This document shows, in pieces, positions 10,753 to 21,906 of a stretch of 64,000 nt of DNA (its first letter is position 1; every line of letters starts with the position of its first letter). The DNA comes from CAWFPR01 sp963817635 (lineage in GTDB: Bacteria; Acidobacteriota; Vicinamibacteria; Vicinamibacterales; 2-12-FULL-66-21). A program made the position numbers and the translations under genes. Location: NCBI GenBank assembly GCA_963817635.1, contig CAWFPR010000004.1, positions 1-64,000 on the forward strand, in the 5' to 3' direction. Below the pieces are notes generated by a model, which did no database searches, was not told where the DNA came from, and worked only from the letters and a program-made list of their open reading frames with translations.

Positions 10753-11476
10753 GGATGGTCACCGCGCCCGACGGCCAACCTGGAGGCGTTTCGGCCCAGG
10801 TGTGCGAGGGCATCTGGACCGGTGTGCACGAGCAGGTCGATCACGCTGACGTAATGATCGAACGGCGGATGGAGCTGCGGGTACCATGGTAGCCGCTGTA
10901 GTCGGCGTAAATCACCGCGATGCCTGCGTCGCGGAACTGCTGCTCGTCCATGTAAGCGCGCGCCGCGGGACCTGACAGGGTATCGCTCGCACCCGCCTGG
11001 CGGCAGATGCCGACTAGCCGCGCCGTGCGTTCCGATTCGAGCGTGTAGCCCATGGACCAGGACAGGCGCGTCTCGATGCCGATCAGGCGGCACAGCCCGG
11101 CGATGAAATGGTGGTTGATCGCGCTCAGCGAGGTGTCCTGCGCGCCGACGAAGAGCTCCTCGAGCGCCGGGCCGTTGCTGGGAAAGAACGGTGCGCGCGC
11201 GTAGCTCGCGCGGATGCTCCGCCAGTGCTTGGCGGCCCAGTCCATGTTGGCGACGCGCGTCTCCCTCACGCGCTGGTCGAAGCGGCCCTTGACGATCACC
11301 GGGACCGTCAACCAGAGCGGCCCATGCGGCGTCTTGATCCGGTTCCTGTTTCGCCAGTCCCGCTTTGTATACTGCGCGTCGTCGTAGAGCACGAACTCGT
11401 CGACCGACGCGATGAGGTCGAAATATCCCTTCCAGGGCACGTAGCTGGACTGGACGACGGCAATGCGCTTGGCCAC
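10749..11476 (-). CDS. WbqC family protein, one frameshift near the 3' end
   Basis: Begins MAKRIAVVQSSYVPWKGYFD, the hallmark of the WbqC-like family (PF08889), followed by FVLYDDAQYTKRDWRNRN and the conserved NHHFIAGLCRLIGIETRL. One indel near 10890 breaks the last 45 residues, which continue as YPQLHPPFDHYVSVIDLLVH to the stop at 10749. About 242 residues. The family is widespread in O-antigen clusters and its chemistry is not well settled. Here it opens the co-translated run WbqC-GT2-ACP-SDR-adenylation, so a link to ACP-bound aminoacyl groups is plausible (inference). Confidence 0.85.
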
Positions 11477-11537
11477 GCTTCTCTAGACCTCTCGCCGACG
11501 AGCGTCACCGCGCAACACGTTATACTTCATCCGTCAC

Positions 11538-12214
11538 ATGCTCAGTCGAGACCCGGCCGATACACCCCACAACGGGCCCGCGCACACCGACCAGGGCGTC
11601 AAGGGACTGCTCGCCGCTCCGGCCGTGTACCGAATCTTCGGCAGGGCTCTTGGCGGCGCGCGCGCGGCGACACGGTTCGTGCATGGTTATGTGAAGCCGT
11701 TTCCAAGGTGCCGGATACTAGACCTCGGTTGCGGACCCGGAGACCTTCCCATCTATCTGGGCGACAGCATCGGCGAGTATCTGGGCATCGACATCAACCC
11801 GGAGTACATCGAGGCTGCCCGGGAGCGCTGGAAGGGAGACCGGCGTCTCTCGTTCACGTGCGTGAATCTCTCGACCATGGACGCCCCCCGCCGCGACTAC
11901 TACGACATTGTCATCGCGCTGGGCATCGTCCACCACCTCGACGACGCGAGCGCCCGCCGCATGTTCGCGATCGCGCACGACGCGTTGGCGCCGGCGGGAC
12001 GGCCATCACCTATGACCAGGTCTACATCACCGGCCAGAACGCCGTCGCGCGGTGGCTCATTTCTCACGACCGCGGCCGTGCCGTCCGCACTGTCGAAGGG
12101 TACCGCCGACTCGCGAATGCACACTTTAGTGACCTGCACGACGCGGTGCTGCACGACACGCTGCGCGTGCCCTACACGATCCTCGTATTGACCTGCACAA
12201 AGACGATCCCATAG
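11538..12214 (+). CDS. Class I SAM-dependent methyltransferase, one frameshift
   Basis: SAM motif CRILDLGCGPGDLPIYLG near residue 60, then YLGIDINPEYIEAA and YDIVIALGIVHHLDD. A single indel in a GC run near 12000 splits the last 70 residues, which continue GTAITYDQVYITGQNAVARW and end YTILVLTCTKTIP at 12214. About 225 residues. It is read divergently from WbqC, with 61 bp between them that contain a TATACT box at 11521-11526, and converges with the membrane protein gene. Substrate unknown. Confidence 0.8.
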
Positions 12215-12234
12215 CGGCCGGCAATCCTCCGCCA

Positions 12235-14554
12235 TCACCGGATCTCGAACGTCATGGAACCGGCTACACGGGTGTTATCCGTGGATGCCGACCAGTTGTT
12301 GCCTGGGGCATCCTTGTAGAGGTATACCACTGCCCCGCCAGCCGTGGTTTGAGCCATTCCGACGGAATCGACTCCATTGTCCCTCGCGCGGTACACCACG
12401 AACATCGTCTTGGCCGCCACGAAGCCTCCCGGCACCCCGATTTGCAGCGCGACACCCGGCGTGCCTCCAACAGTAGTGCTGTCGATATCGAACGACACTA
12501 TCATCGTCTTGCCCACAAGCGTGTAGGCGTAGGTCGTCACATCGGCCGGTTCCACCGTCCACGTCATGGCGCCCGAGCCGGTGAAGTTGGCGGCGGAGGC
12601 AACGACCGTGGTCCACTCCCCGATCGACGCGCGCGTCGGACCCGATACGCGGACAACGGTGAGCCCCGGCGGGATCACCGGAGGCACGACGGCACGCGGC
12701 TGACCCGTGAAGTACCGCGGATACTCGTAGTCGTTATAGGGACACGCGGAGTCGGCGTCGAGTCCCCGACCCACGCGCGTTCGGTCACGGCGGGATAGAC
12801 CAGCGGGGCCTGTGAACACGACCAGAAGGCCGCACTCGCGGGGAATGACGCCTCCGGATCGAAGACGACCGCATTCGCCGCGTTCCGGTCGCGGAGCGCG
12901 AGCAGCGCTGCAACCTGCCCATCGTACCGCTCCGCCACGTCCCCCCCCCCGCGCAGGTCGTTGAGGCGGCTGCTGGTCTTGAGGTAGACCCCCGTCTTGT
13001 CGTGGTAAGTTGCGCTCACCAGGAGCGTTGCGCCGATCGCAACGACGAGTGTCGCGCCCCAGAGCGCGGCCGTCGGCGCTCGCTCAAACCGCAGAACGAG
13101 CGCCGAGGCGAGGAACGGCAGCGCCACGAACATCGGAGGGTTGATGAAAGCCCATTCTCCGATGACGGCAAACATCAATGTGGCCATCGCCACACCGAGC
13201 GCGACGATGGTGAGGAGGGAGTCCGCATGGGCAAAGAGCGCCGCGGGCCCACTCACGGCGACGCGGCGCGCCAGGAGAATCCACGACAACAGGAAGTTTC
13301 CCAGAAGATACGCCGCAACGGCCACCAGTGCTTTCGCGAGGACTGTGGCTCCCGGATAATGGTGGTCCATCAACCAACGTACACTCTCTCGCGCAGGTCC
13401 GCGCGGAACACTTGAGTGTGTACTTGGGCGTAGTCGAACGGACTGAACGGACTGCGCACGGCTGCTTGCGCCGCAGCGTCATACATCAGGTAGCCGAACA
13501 GCGCGTGGGCGCCAAAGCGCTCACGATAGCCCGCGACGGCCGCCAGGACCTGGACGCACCATCGTTCGGACCCACACCAAGGCCAGCCCGATCACTCCCC
13601 AAACTGCCCTTCGACAAGCCGGCGACGACCATCAACGTGCCAGCCAGGGCGGCCCCCCACACCGTGAGATTTCGGCTCGCGAGCAACGGAAGGGCCAGCA
13701 CCAGATAGACCACCGCCAGCGTATAGGCGTCGACCCATGAATAGCCATCTCATGCCGCGACCTTCTCGAATGGCAGGAGGTTCAGCCCAATCAGCACTGG
13801 CACAGAGGCGGCAAGGAAGGAGCGACGGGCCGTCTCCGGGGACTCCCGGTTCGACAGCTTCGACGCGGACCAGGCCACGGCGCAGAACATCAGGGGGGTG
13901 ATGAAGACAATAGGGACGATGCCGATAGACTTCCAGAACATGGACGCCGGACAGGATGGACAGCGCGGCAAACCCCTGATGCGACAGGATGTGATAGTGG
14001 ACCGGCACGAGGCCCTGCAGACCGGTCGAGGCGACGCCATACGTCTTGATCATCGCGGAGATGGCCGCATGGAACAGCGTGTCTTGGTGGACATCGCCGT
14101 ACCAGAGCTTCTCCATGATCAGAAAGTCTGAATAGTGCGTGAAGGACATCACCAGCGCGACGGCGATGGCCGCGGCGATCGCCCCCCTTACCGCAAAGAG
14201 TGCTCTGGCCGTGCGGCCGATGGCCAGGGTCTCCAGAAAGACCAGGCTCGCGGCAACGAGCGGCAGAACGAGCCATGGGCTCCCGACGGCCAGCACGACG
14301 CCCAAGTAGACCGGAAGGAACAGCGCGCTGATCTCGACAGAGCCCGTGCGGCGCCAGACGAGCGCGGCCGAACCGAGCAACAACAGGACGACGCCATACA
14401 GTTTGGCGGCCGCGATCGCCATGGCCGCGTCTCCGCCAAGAGCGAGGTTCGCGACGATAAGTAAGAAGCTCGTCTGCAGGAACAGGATCAGGATGTCTCC
14501 CGCCGAATCGTACGGCGGCGCTCCGGATCCGTTCGTCAGCTGGAGTGAGATCAT
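12235..14554 (-). CDS. Large polytopic membrane protein with a C-terminal beta-sandwich-like domain, frameshifted
   Basis: No named family recognised. The N-terminal three quarters holds many hydrophobic segments (ILILFLQTSFLLIVANLAL, VVLLLLGSAALVW, AIAVALVMSFTHYSDF) with a conserved loop FHAAISAMIKTYGVASTG followed by VHYHILSHQGFAAL. Such proteins occur in polysaccharide loci and resemble membrane glycosyltransferase scaffolds. Frame breaks lie near 13900, 13750, 13600, 13480 and 12780. After the expected family end (PLVYPAVTERAWV, NDYEYPRY) about 135 extra residues form a Ser/Thr/Gly-rich beta domain ending NWSASTDNTRVAGSMTFEIR. The start ATG overlaps the stop of the regulator gene. Length about 770 residues. 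Role unknown. Confidence 0.6.
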
Positions 14555-15171
14555 GGCCGGCTACAGGCAGACAACGCGATTGAGGGAACGGCCCGTGCCT
14601 CGAGTCGTGCACGCATCGTCTCGGCATGGCGGACGCTCGCGACGATCACCTGGCCGTAGGGCACGCCGGCCACCGTTGTCGCCGAGAGGTGGCCAGGCGT
14701 GAGAATCGGCAGACCGAAGAACTGTCCGCTGCGACGATCGTCCACGACGCCGACCAGTGTAAGGTCCGTGCTCTGGAGGCTCACGTAGGCGATCTCCGCG
14801 ACGTCACCCGCGCCGTAGAACACGACCCGCTTCTCGCCTGCCTGGTCCAGAGGACACCGTTGGGAAGCGGCCGCGAGTGTGGCCCGTATCTGCTCGCGGG
14901 TCTCGGTGTACAGGTGGATCGTGTTCTCCAGGGACGCGCGCGTTGCGCGGCCGAGGGCCTCCCATCCAGCCGCAGTGATCAGATAGCGCATGTGGCGCGT
15001 CCCCAAGCCGGCCACCCGGACGTAGCCCTTGCCGACCAGCCGGCGGATCAGCAGGTTGGTTAGGCCGAGGGCGACACCGAGGTCCCTCGACAGGGCGCGC
15101 TGCGTAATCTGCTCACTGGACGCGATGGCTTGCAGAATCCGGCGGTCCTTCTCGTCGGTGGAATGTTGCAC
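14551..15171 (-). CDS. Winged-helix (MarR-EPS-like) protein fused to a Rossmann-type nucleotide/sugar-binding domain
   Basis: 206 residues, intact. Residues 1-75 form a winged helix (DEKDRRILQAIASSEQITQR and LSRDLGVALGLTNLLIRRLV), like the EPS-associated MarR-type regulators. Residues 105-205 contain KRVVFYGAGDVAEIAYVSLQ and LVGVVDDRRSGQFFGLPILT, a PglD/NeuD-type N-terminal nucleotide-binding fold. GTG at 15171 is chosen because the region between it and the wlbA stop carries GAGGGG 9 bp upstream. It probably senses a nucleotide sugar or intermediate and regulates the cluster (inference). Confidence 0.7.
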   Translation of the reverse strand: MQHSTDEKDRRILQAIASSEQITQRALSRDLGVALGLTNLLIRRLVGKGYVRVAGLGTRHMRYLITAAGWEALGRATRASLENTIHLYTETREQIRATLAAASQRCPLDQAGEKRVVFYGAGDVAEIAYVSLQSTDLTLVGVVDDRRSGQFFGLPILTPGHLSATTVAGVPYGQVIVASVRHAETMRARLEARAVPSIALSACSRP

Positions 15172-15188
15172 GGGTACGCTGGATCCCC

Positions 15189-16163
15189 TCAGCCGATGGA
15201 CGCGCCCCCAGCGGCCCTCCGCCGGGCCACCCACGGGTGGGCAGCACCCGCGTCCATCCGGATGTCTCCATGGCGGATCTGATTCGTCAGTTCGATCGCC
15301 GGACGCGCGTCGCCAATCCCGAATCCCTTGCCAGCCAGAACCTGGCGATAGATTTCCGTGTGCAGGTTGGTGAACCCCTCGGTGAATTCCACCTCGTGCC
15401 CGTCGATCGTGATCGCTCTGTAGGTCGTCTTGACGCCGGGCTGCGGCTCGAAGGGCAGATCGGTCCCGTCGGTCGAGAGATACCAACGCACGCGGGCACG
15501 CTCGAACTGCAAAAAGCCGGCCGCGCGCGAGGTGTCCCGCAGGTGCACGTCGTTTTGGGTGACGGCTCCGAACAACCAGCCGAGCAGATCAAAAAAGTGA
15601 ATGCCGATGTTCATCAACAATCCACCGGAGCGCTCCTCGACACCTTTCCACGACGTGTCATACCAACGCCCGCGCGCGGTGATGTAGGTGAGATCGACGT
15701 CATGTCGCAGGTCGGGCGGCGCCTGTGCGAGACGCTCCTTGAGCGCGATGAGCGCCGGATGGAGCCGCAGCTGGAGCACCGCGAAGACACGCCGCCCGGT
15801 CTCGTGCTCGAGTTCCTCCAGGGCGTCGAGGTTCCACGGATTGACGACAAGGGGCTTTTCGCAAATCGCGTCGGCGCCGACACGCAGGGCGAGCCGGGCA
15901 TGGACGTCGTGCAAGTAGTTCGGCGAGCAGACGCTCACGTAGTGCACCCGCCGATCCTCCGGTCCGCGACGCAGCTTCTCGAGATGGCGATCGAACCGCT
16001 CGAATTCCGTGAAAAACCGCACGTCGAAGGAGTAACGATCGAGCACGCCGACCGCGTCGTGTGGATCCACGGCGGCAATCAACCGGTTACCGGTTGCCTT
16101 GATGGCCTCCAGGTGGCGGGGCGCGACGTATCCGCCGACCCCGGTCAGTGCAAAGTTGTACAT
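15189..16163 (-). CDS. wlbA: UDP-N-acetyl-2-amino-2-deoxyglucuronate dehydrogenase (WlbA/WbpB)
   Basis: Intact, 324 residues, Gfo/Idh/MocA family. MYNFALTGVGGYVAPRHLEA is the NAD site, followed by the family-specific ADAICEKPLVVNPWNLDALE (catalytic Lys in EKP) and DLTYITARGRWYDTSWKG, then GIHFFDLLGWLFG. The pattern is close to WlbA/WbpB, which oxidises C3 of UDP-GlcNAcA in the route to UDP-2,3-diacetamido sugars. The partner 3-aminotransferase could be the DegT enzyme at 22825-23961. It is followed by the regulator gene 17 bp downstream. Confidence 0.9.
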   Translation of the reverse strand: MYNFALTGVGGYVAPRHLEAIKATGNRLIAAVDPHDAVGVLDRYSFDVRFFTEFERFDRHLEKLRRGPEDRRVHYVSVCSPNYLHDVHARLALRVGADAICEKPLVVNPWNLDALEELEHETGRRVFAVLQLRLHPALIALKERLAQAPPDLRHDVDLTYITARGRWYDTSWKGVEERSGGLLMNIGIHFFDLLGWLFGAVTQNDVHLRDTSRAAGFLQFERARVRWYLSTDGTDLPFEPQPGVKTTYRAITIDGHEVEFTEGFTNLHTEIYRQVLAGKGFGIGDARPAIELTNQIRHGDIRMDAGAAHPWVARRRAAGGASIG

Positions 16164-16217
16164 GCTATGGTCCGATCCGGAGGCGGTGGCGCGACGGCGC
16201 TCCCGCGTTGTGGAGGA

Positions 16218-18096
16218 TTACAAGCGGTGCGGCAGCCCGTCGCGAACCACGTGGTCGCCAGACAGGCTCGGTACGAATGTCGGAATGGCGTGAGCGAGCG
16301 CCGCCTCGATCGCGACGCGCGTGCCGGCGCGCACGGCCTGCTCGAAGTCCTGGACGAGCAGGTCCAACGGCGCATGGACCGGCCCCTGCTGTTCTTTCAC
16401 CCGCAGAATGTCCGGCTCGGCCGTCGGCTGAGTCTCCGCCCCCTCTTCCCAGAGCGCTTCTTCGAGTTTCTCGCCGGGACGCATCTGGGTGAACACGATG
16501 GGAATCTCGGCGAGCGAGAACCCCGACAGCTTGATGAGATCCTCGGCGAGATCCCCGGATTCGGACCGGAGCACCCATATTCAACACGAACAGCTCGCCG
16601 CCATGTCCATGCCGCCCGCCCGCAGCACGAGATTCACGGCCTCCGGGATCGTCATGAAGAAGCGCGTCATCCTGGCGTCCGTCACCGTCACCGGGCCACC
16701 CCGTTCGATCTGTGATTTGAAAAGCGGCACGACGCTGCCACGGCTACCCAGCACGTTGCCGAAACGGACCACCATGTAGGCGGTCGCGCCGCGTGCCTGA
16801 CAGCTCCTGCACAATCATCTCGGCAACGCGCTTGGATGCCCCCATGATGCTCGCGGGCGCAACGGCCTTGTCCGTCGAGATCAGGACGAAGCGCTCGCAG
16901 CGTGCCGCAGCGCCGCGCTGGCCACGAGGTAGGTGCCCAGGACGTTGTTCGAAATCGCTTCAACCGGATTGCCTTCCATCATCGGCACGTGCTTGTGCGC
17001 GGCCGCATGCAGCACCACGTCGGGTCGGTATTCGGAGAACACCCACTCGATACGGCGCTCGTCGCGAACGTCCGCAATCACTGGCGTCACGACCAACCCC
17101 GGGTACTGGCCGGCGATCATCTGCTGGATGTCGAAGATGCTGTTTTCGCCATGACCGAGCAACACGAGACGCGCGGGCCGCGCGTGCGCAACCTGCCGGC
17201 AGAGTTCCTGGCCGATCGATCCGCCGGCGCCCGTCACGCAGGTCCAGTCGCGCCAGTCAGGTACCGGGCCGCGGAGTCTCCCTCCGGCACGAGGTGATCG
17301 CGGCGAAGCAGGTCGGTGATTTCCACCGTGCGCAGCCGGCTCACGCTCACGTGCCCGTCGAGCAGTTCAAACACGCCAGGCACTGTGCGCGATTCGATCC
17401 CCGCCTCTCGGCACAATTCCGCCACTTCCGCACGACGGATCCGCCGGCGGCGGGCATCGCGATGATCACCTGGTCGATGCGCAGGTTCGCGACGCAGGTG
17501 CTCAGGACGCTGACCGGCCCCAGGACCCGGACCCGGCTGATCCACTTGCCCTGCTTCTCGTGCGCATCGTCGAGGAATCCGACCGGCACAATCCCGAGTT
17601 GCGGGTTGCCCTGTAACTCACGCACGACCATCGCGCCGGCCTGGCCCGCGCCGACCACCAGCACGCGCTTGTCTCCGGTGCGCATGGCATTGCGCTGCGC
17701 CTTCTGCTGCGCCTCACCGATCACCCGCACCGACATTCGCAGCCCGCCGATCAGGGCCAGTGACAGCAGCCAGTCGATGAGCAACACCGAGCGGGAGAAG
17801 TGCTCTACTCGATTGAGCGCCAGCCCCATCCCTACGGCCACGCTCGCGGCTACCGAGGATGCCGACACTGCCAGCGTCACCGCCGTGAGGTCGCTGGCGG
17901 TTGCGTACCGCCAATAGCGCGAGTACATGCCAAAAATGTAGAGCACCACCGGCTTTGTCAGGAGCGCCGCGACAAGGAACCAGGGGAATTCGCTGCGGCC
18001 GCCGAGGAACAGCCAGTCGAATCGCAGTGCGAAGGCGCCGAAAGCTGCTAGAGCAATCGCCGGAAGATCGAGTAGCAGGAGGTAGCGATTACGCAT
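16218..18096 (-). CDS. Membrane nucleotide-sugar dehydratase (WbpM/CapD/FlaA1 family), frameshifted
   Basis: Starts MRNRYLLLLDLPAIALAAFG. Four N-terminal membrane helices are followed by a first Rossmann domain (RVLVVGAGQAGAMVVREL) and a second catalytic SDR domain (MTGAGGSIGQELCRQ near 17230, VLHAAAHKHVPMMEGNPVEA, VRFGNVLGSRGSVVPLF, TRFFMTIPEAVNLVLRAG, QMRPGEKLEEAL). WbpM-type enzymes are UDP-GlcNAc 4,6-dehydratases that start 6-deoxy-HexNAc synthesis. At least five indels split the frame (about 17420, 17240, 16900, 16820 and 16580). Total about 625 residues, normal for the family. A good sigma70-like promoter lies 150 bp upstream. Confidence 0.85.
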
Positions 18097-18234
18097 GCAA
18101 GTGGAAGTGCCCGACCATGCTATCAACTGCGGCCGGTGAGATACCTCGCGGGATGTGGCCGTCGATCGCCCGGCAGACACTCCGTGCCTCTCGCTTACAG
18201 GGCAGCTTGAATTGTTTAAGGGAAAAACCACTCT

Positions 18235-18284
18235 GTTCACGAAATGAACGTTGCAATTTTGACCGGAAGATCAGGGCTTGTCAA
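18235..18284 (-). promoter_or_regulatory. Promoter of the WbpM-like gene with an operator-like dyad
   Basis: On the minus strand: TTGACA (18279-18284), a 17-bp spacer, CAAAAT (18256-18261, four of six matches to TATAAT). At the expected start of transcription lies a perfect inverted repeat GTTCA-5-TGAAC (18235-18249). The AT-rich island stands out from the GC-rich surroundings. It would drive the WbpM-like gene and perhaps wlbA and the regulator gene. Not tested. Confidence 0.5.
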
Positions 18285-18314
18285 TAGTACCTAGGTCCCG
18301 GCTGGCGCGCAGCT

Positions 18315-19311
18315 CTACCGCGCCTCCACCCCGGCCGGCGTGGAACGCGCGTGCGACAGCCGCGCGAGGTCCGCATCCACCATCATGCGGATCAGGGCGC
18401 TGAAATCGACCTCGGGCGTCCACCCGAGCGCGTGCCGCGCCTTCGACGAATCCCCGACGAGGTGATCGACCTCCGCGGGACGCAGGAACTTCGGATCGAG
18501 CTTGACGTGCGACTGCCAGTCGAGCCCCGCGTGGCCGAACGCGACCTCGACGAGCTCGCGCACCGAGTGGCTCGCGCCGGTGGAGATGACGTAGTCGTCG
18601 GCGTGCTCCTGCTGCAGCATCAGCCACATCGCGCGCACGTAGTCGCCCGCAAACCCCCAGTCACGCTGCGCGTCGAGGTTCCCGAGACTCAGCGAATCGG
18701 CGAGCCCCAGCTTGATGCGCGCGACGCCGTCGGTCACCTTGCGCGTCACGAACTCGATGCCGCGCCGCGGCGACTCGTGGTTGAAGAGAATGCCCGACAC
18801 GGCAAACAGGTTGTAGCTCTCGCGGTAGTTCACCGTGATGTAGTGCGCGAACACCTTCGACACGCCGTACGGGCTGCGCGGGTAGAACGGCGTCAGCTCG
18901 GTCTGCGGCACCTCGCGCACCTTGCCGAACATCTCGCTCGACGAGGCCTGGTAGATGCGGATCGACGGATCGACCTGGCGCACGGCCTCGAGCACCCGCG
19001 TCACGCCCTGCGCGTTGAACTCGCCGGTCAGCATCGGCTGATCCCACGAGGCCGGGCACGAACGACATCGCCGCCAGGTTGTAGAGCTCCTGCGGACGCA
19101 CCTCGTCGAGCACCTTGATCAGCGAGAGCTGATCGAGCAGGTCGGCCGGCTTGAGGTGGATGCGATCGAGCAGGTGCTCGATGCGCCAGTAGTTCGTCGA
19201 GCTCGCGCGCCGAACGATGCCGTAAACGTCGTAGCCCTTGTCGAGGAGCAATTCGGCGAGATACGAACCGTCCTGCCCCGTGAGACCCGTGATCAAAGCG
19301 CGCTTGGACAT
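18315..19311 (-). CDS. gmd: GDP-mannose 4,6-dehydratase, one frameshift
   Basis: Begins MSKRALITGLTGQDGSYLAE, the NADP site typical of Gmd. After one extra base near 19050 (AAMSFVP should continue ASWDQPMLTG) it reads on with YQASSSEMFGKVREVPQTE, YGVSKVFAHYITVNYRESY (Tyr-x3-Lys) and NHESPRRGIEFVTRKVTDG. It makes GDP-4-keto-6-deoxymannose, precursor of GDP-fucose, rhamnose or perosamine. Length about 332 residues. No reductase or perosamine synthase for this intermediate sits directly beside it. The upstream end faces the divergent repeat-protein gene. Confidence 0.9.
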
Positions 19312-19507
19312 GCCGTTGGACAAGCCTACCATACGGCCCGCGCGCTCCGCCCCCGCCGACACAATCGCAAATCGCCGCACCAATCTGTAAGCGCGCCGGC
19401 AGCCGCCGCCACTGACGGCTCGCCGACAGACGCCGGAAAACCCCGCAGTTTCCGGGGCGAATCGCAGTCGCAGCCCGGCAGGTACGTCCCTTGCCCCGGC
19501 AGCAGGC

Positions 19508-20730
<1,223 letters not shown>

Positions 20731-20755
20731 CCGGGCGCCTCGAAGCACGAACGGC

Positions 20756-20794
20756 CCGGAGCTGATAGGCTATCGTCATCCGCCTCAGCTCCGG
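20756..20794 (+). terminator. Inverted repeat between the repeat protein and lhgO
   Basis: A perfect 10-bp inverted repeat CCGGAGCTGA / TCAGCTCCGG with a 19-bp loop, 26 bp after the stop of the repeat-protein gene and 18 bp before the lhgO start. It has no T-run, so it is either a weak terminator or a leader hairpin for lhgO. Confidence 0.35.
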
Positions 20795-20811
20795 CCCGGC
20801 GGGTCCGCGCC

Positions 20812-21906
20812 ATGGATGCTCTCGACACCGTTGTCATTGGCGCCGGCGTCAGCGGGCTGGCCATCACGGCCACGCTCGCGCGCGCCGGCCGCTCTGTCTG
20901 CCTCATCGAACGCCGTCCCCACCCCGGCATGGAAACCAGCACGCACAACAGCGGCGTGATCCATGCCGGCATCTACTATCCGGCCGGCACCCTGAAGGCT
21001 CAACTCTGCGTCGACGGCGCCGCGCGGCTGTACGAGTTCTGCGCCGCCCACGACGTGCCGCACGACCGCTGCGGCAAGCTGATCGTCGCCACGACCGGCG
21101 AGGAAGCCGCACAGCTCGAGCCGCTGCGCGCGCGCGGCGAGGCAAACGGCGTGGACGGCCTCCGGATCGTCGATCAAGCCTTCGTCGCCTCACGCGAGCC
21201 GCACGTCCGCGCCGCGGCGGCACTGTGGTCGCCGAACAGCGGTCGCGTCGAGGCCGAGAGCCTCGTCCGCACGCTCCTCAGGATCGCCGAAGCCCACGAC
21301 GCGTTCTTCCTGCCCGGCACCCACCTGGAAGCAGGCCAGCCGACTCCCGAAGGCTTCGAGGTGCGCACCGAGCGCGAAACGATCCTCGCCCGCACGGTCG
21401 TCAACGCCGCCGGCCTCGATGCAGACGAAGTCTCGCGCCGCCTCGGTGGCGAGCGCTTCACGATTTACGGCTGCCGCGGGGAGTACGCGGAACTGCGCCC
21501 GTCGCGGCGTGACTGGGTGAACGGACTGGTCTATCCCCTGCCGCATCACTCGGGCCACGGCCTCGGCGTGCACCTGACGCGGACGACGGGCGGAGCCGTG
21601 CTGCTGGGGCCGACGATCCGCTACGTGGATGACAAGACCGACTACGAGAACGACCGCGAGCCGCTCGAGGCATTCGCTGACTCGGCGCGCCTCCTGCTGC
21701 CGGCCCTGACCCTCGACGATCTGACCTACGGCGGCAGCGGCATCCGCCCGAAGCTGCATCCGCCCGAAGAGGGCTTCGCCGACTTCATGATCCGGCGGGA
21801 CGCGAACGAACCCGCGCTGATCCACGCCGCCGGCATCGATTCACCCGGCCTGACCGCCTGCCTGGCCATCGGCGAACGCGTCGCGAAAATCGTGGAAGAG
21901 GCTTGA
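20812..21906 (+). CDS. lhgO: L-2-hydroxyglutarate oxidase/dehydrogenase (LhgO family)
   Basis: Intact 364-residue FAD oxidoreductase of the DAO family. FAD site VVIGAGVSGLAITATLARAG at residue 7; family motif THNSGVIHAGIYYPAGTLKA near 45, which is characteristic of LhgO/L2HGDH; later GLVYPLPHHSGHGLGVHLTR and the C-terminal IDSPGLTACLAIGE that completes the FAD pocket. It oxidises L-2-hydroxyglutarate to 2-oxoglutarate, passing electrons to the membrane quinone pool. It stands alone between the secreted protein and the rhamnose genes. Its stop codon lies inside a heptad repeat tract. Confidence 0.85.
   Translation: MDALDTVVIGAGVSGLAITATLARAGRSVCLIERRPHPGMETSTHNSGVIHAGIYYPAGTLKAQLCVDGAARLYEFCAAHDVPHDRCGKLIVATTGEEAAQLEPLRARGEANGVDGLRIVDQAFVASREPHVRAAAALWSPNSGRVEAESLVRTLLRIAEAHDAFFLPGTHLEAGQPTPEGFEVRTERETILARTVVNAAGLDADEVSRRLGGERFTIYGCRGEYAELRPSRRDWVNGLVYPLPHHSGHGLGVHLTRTTGGAVLLGPTIRYVDDKTDYENDREPLEAFADSARLLLPALTLDDLTYGGSGIRPKLHPPEEGFADFMIRRDANEPALIHAAGIDSPGLTACLAIGERVAKIVEEA

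Noticed and set aside
18300..18325. GCGGTAGAGC resembling the ops element of JUMPstart sequences
   Set aside because: It lies upstream of the promoter and inside the gmd 3' end, so it cannot be in the leader RNA.
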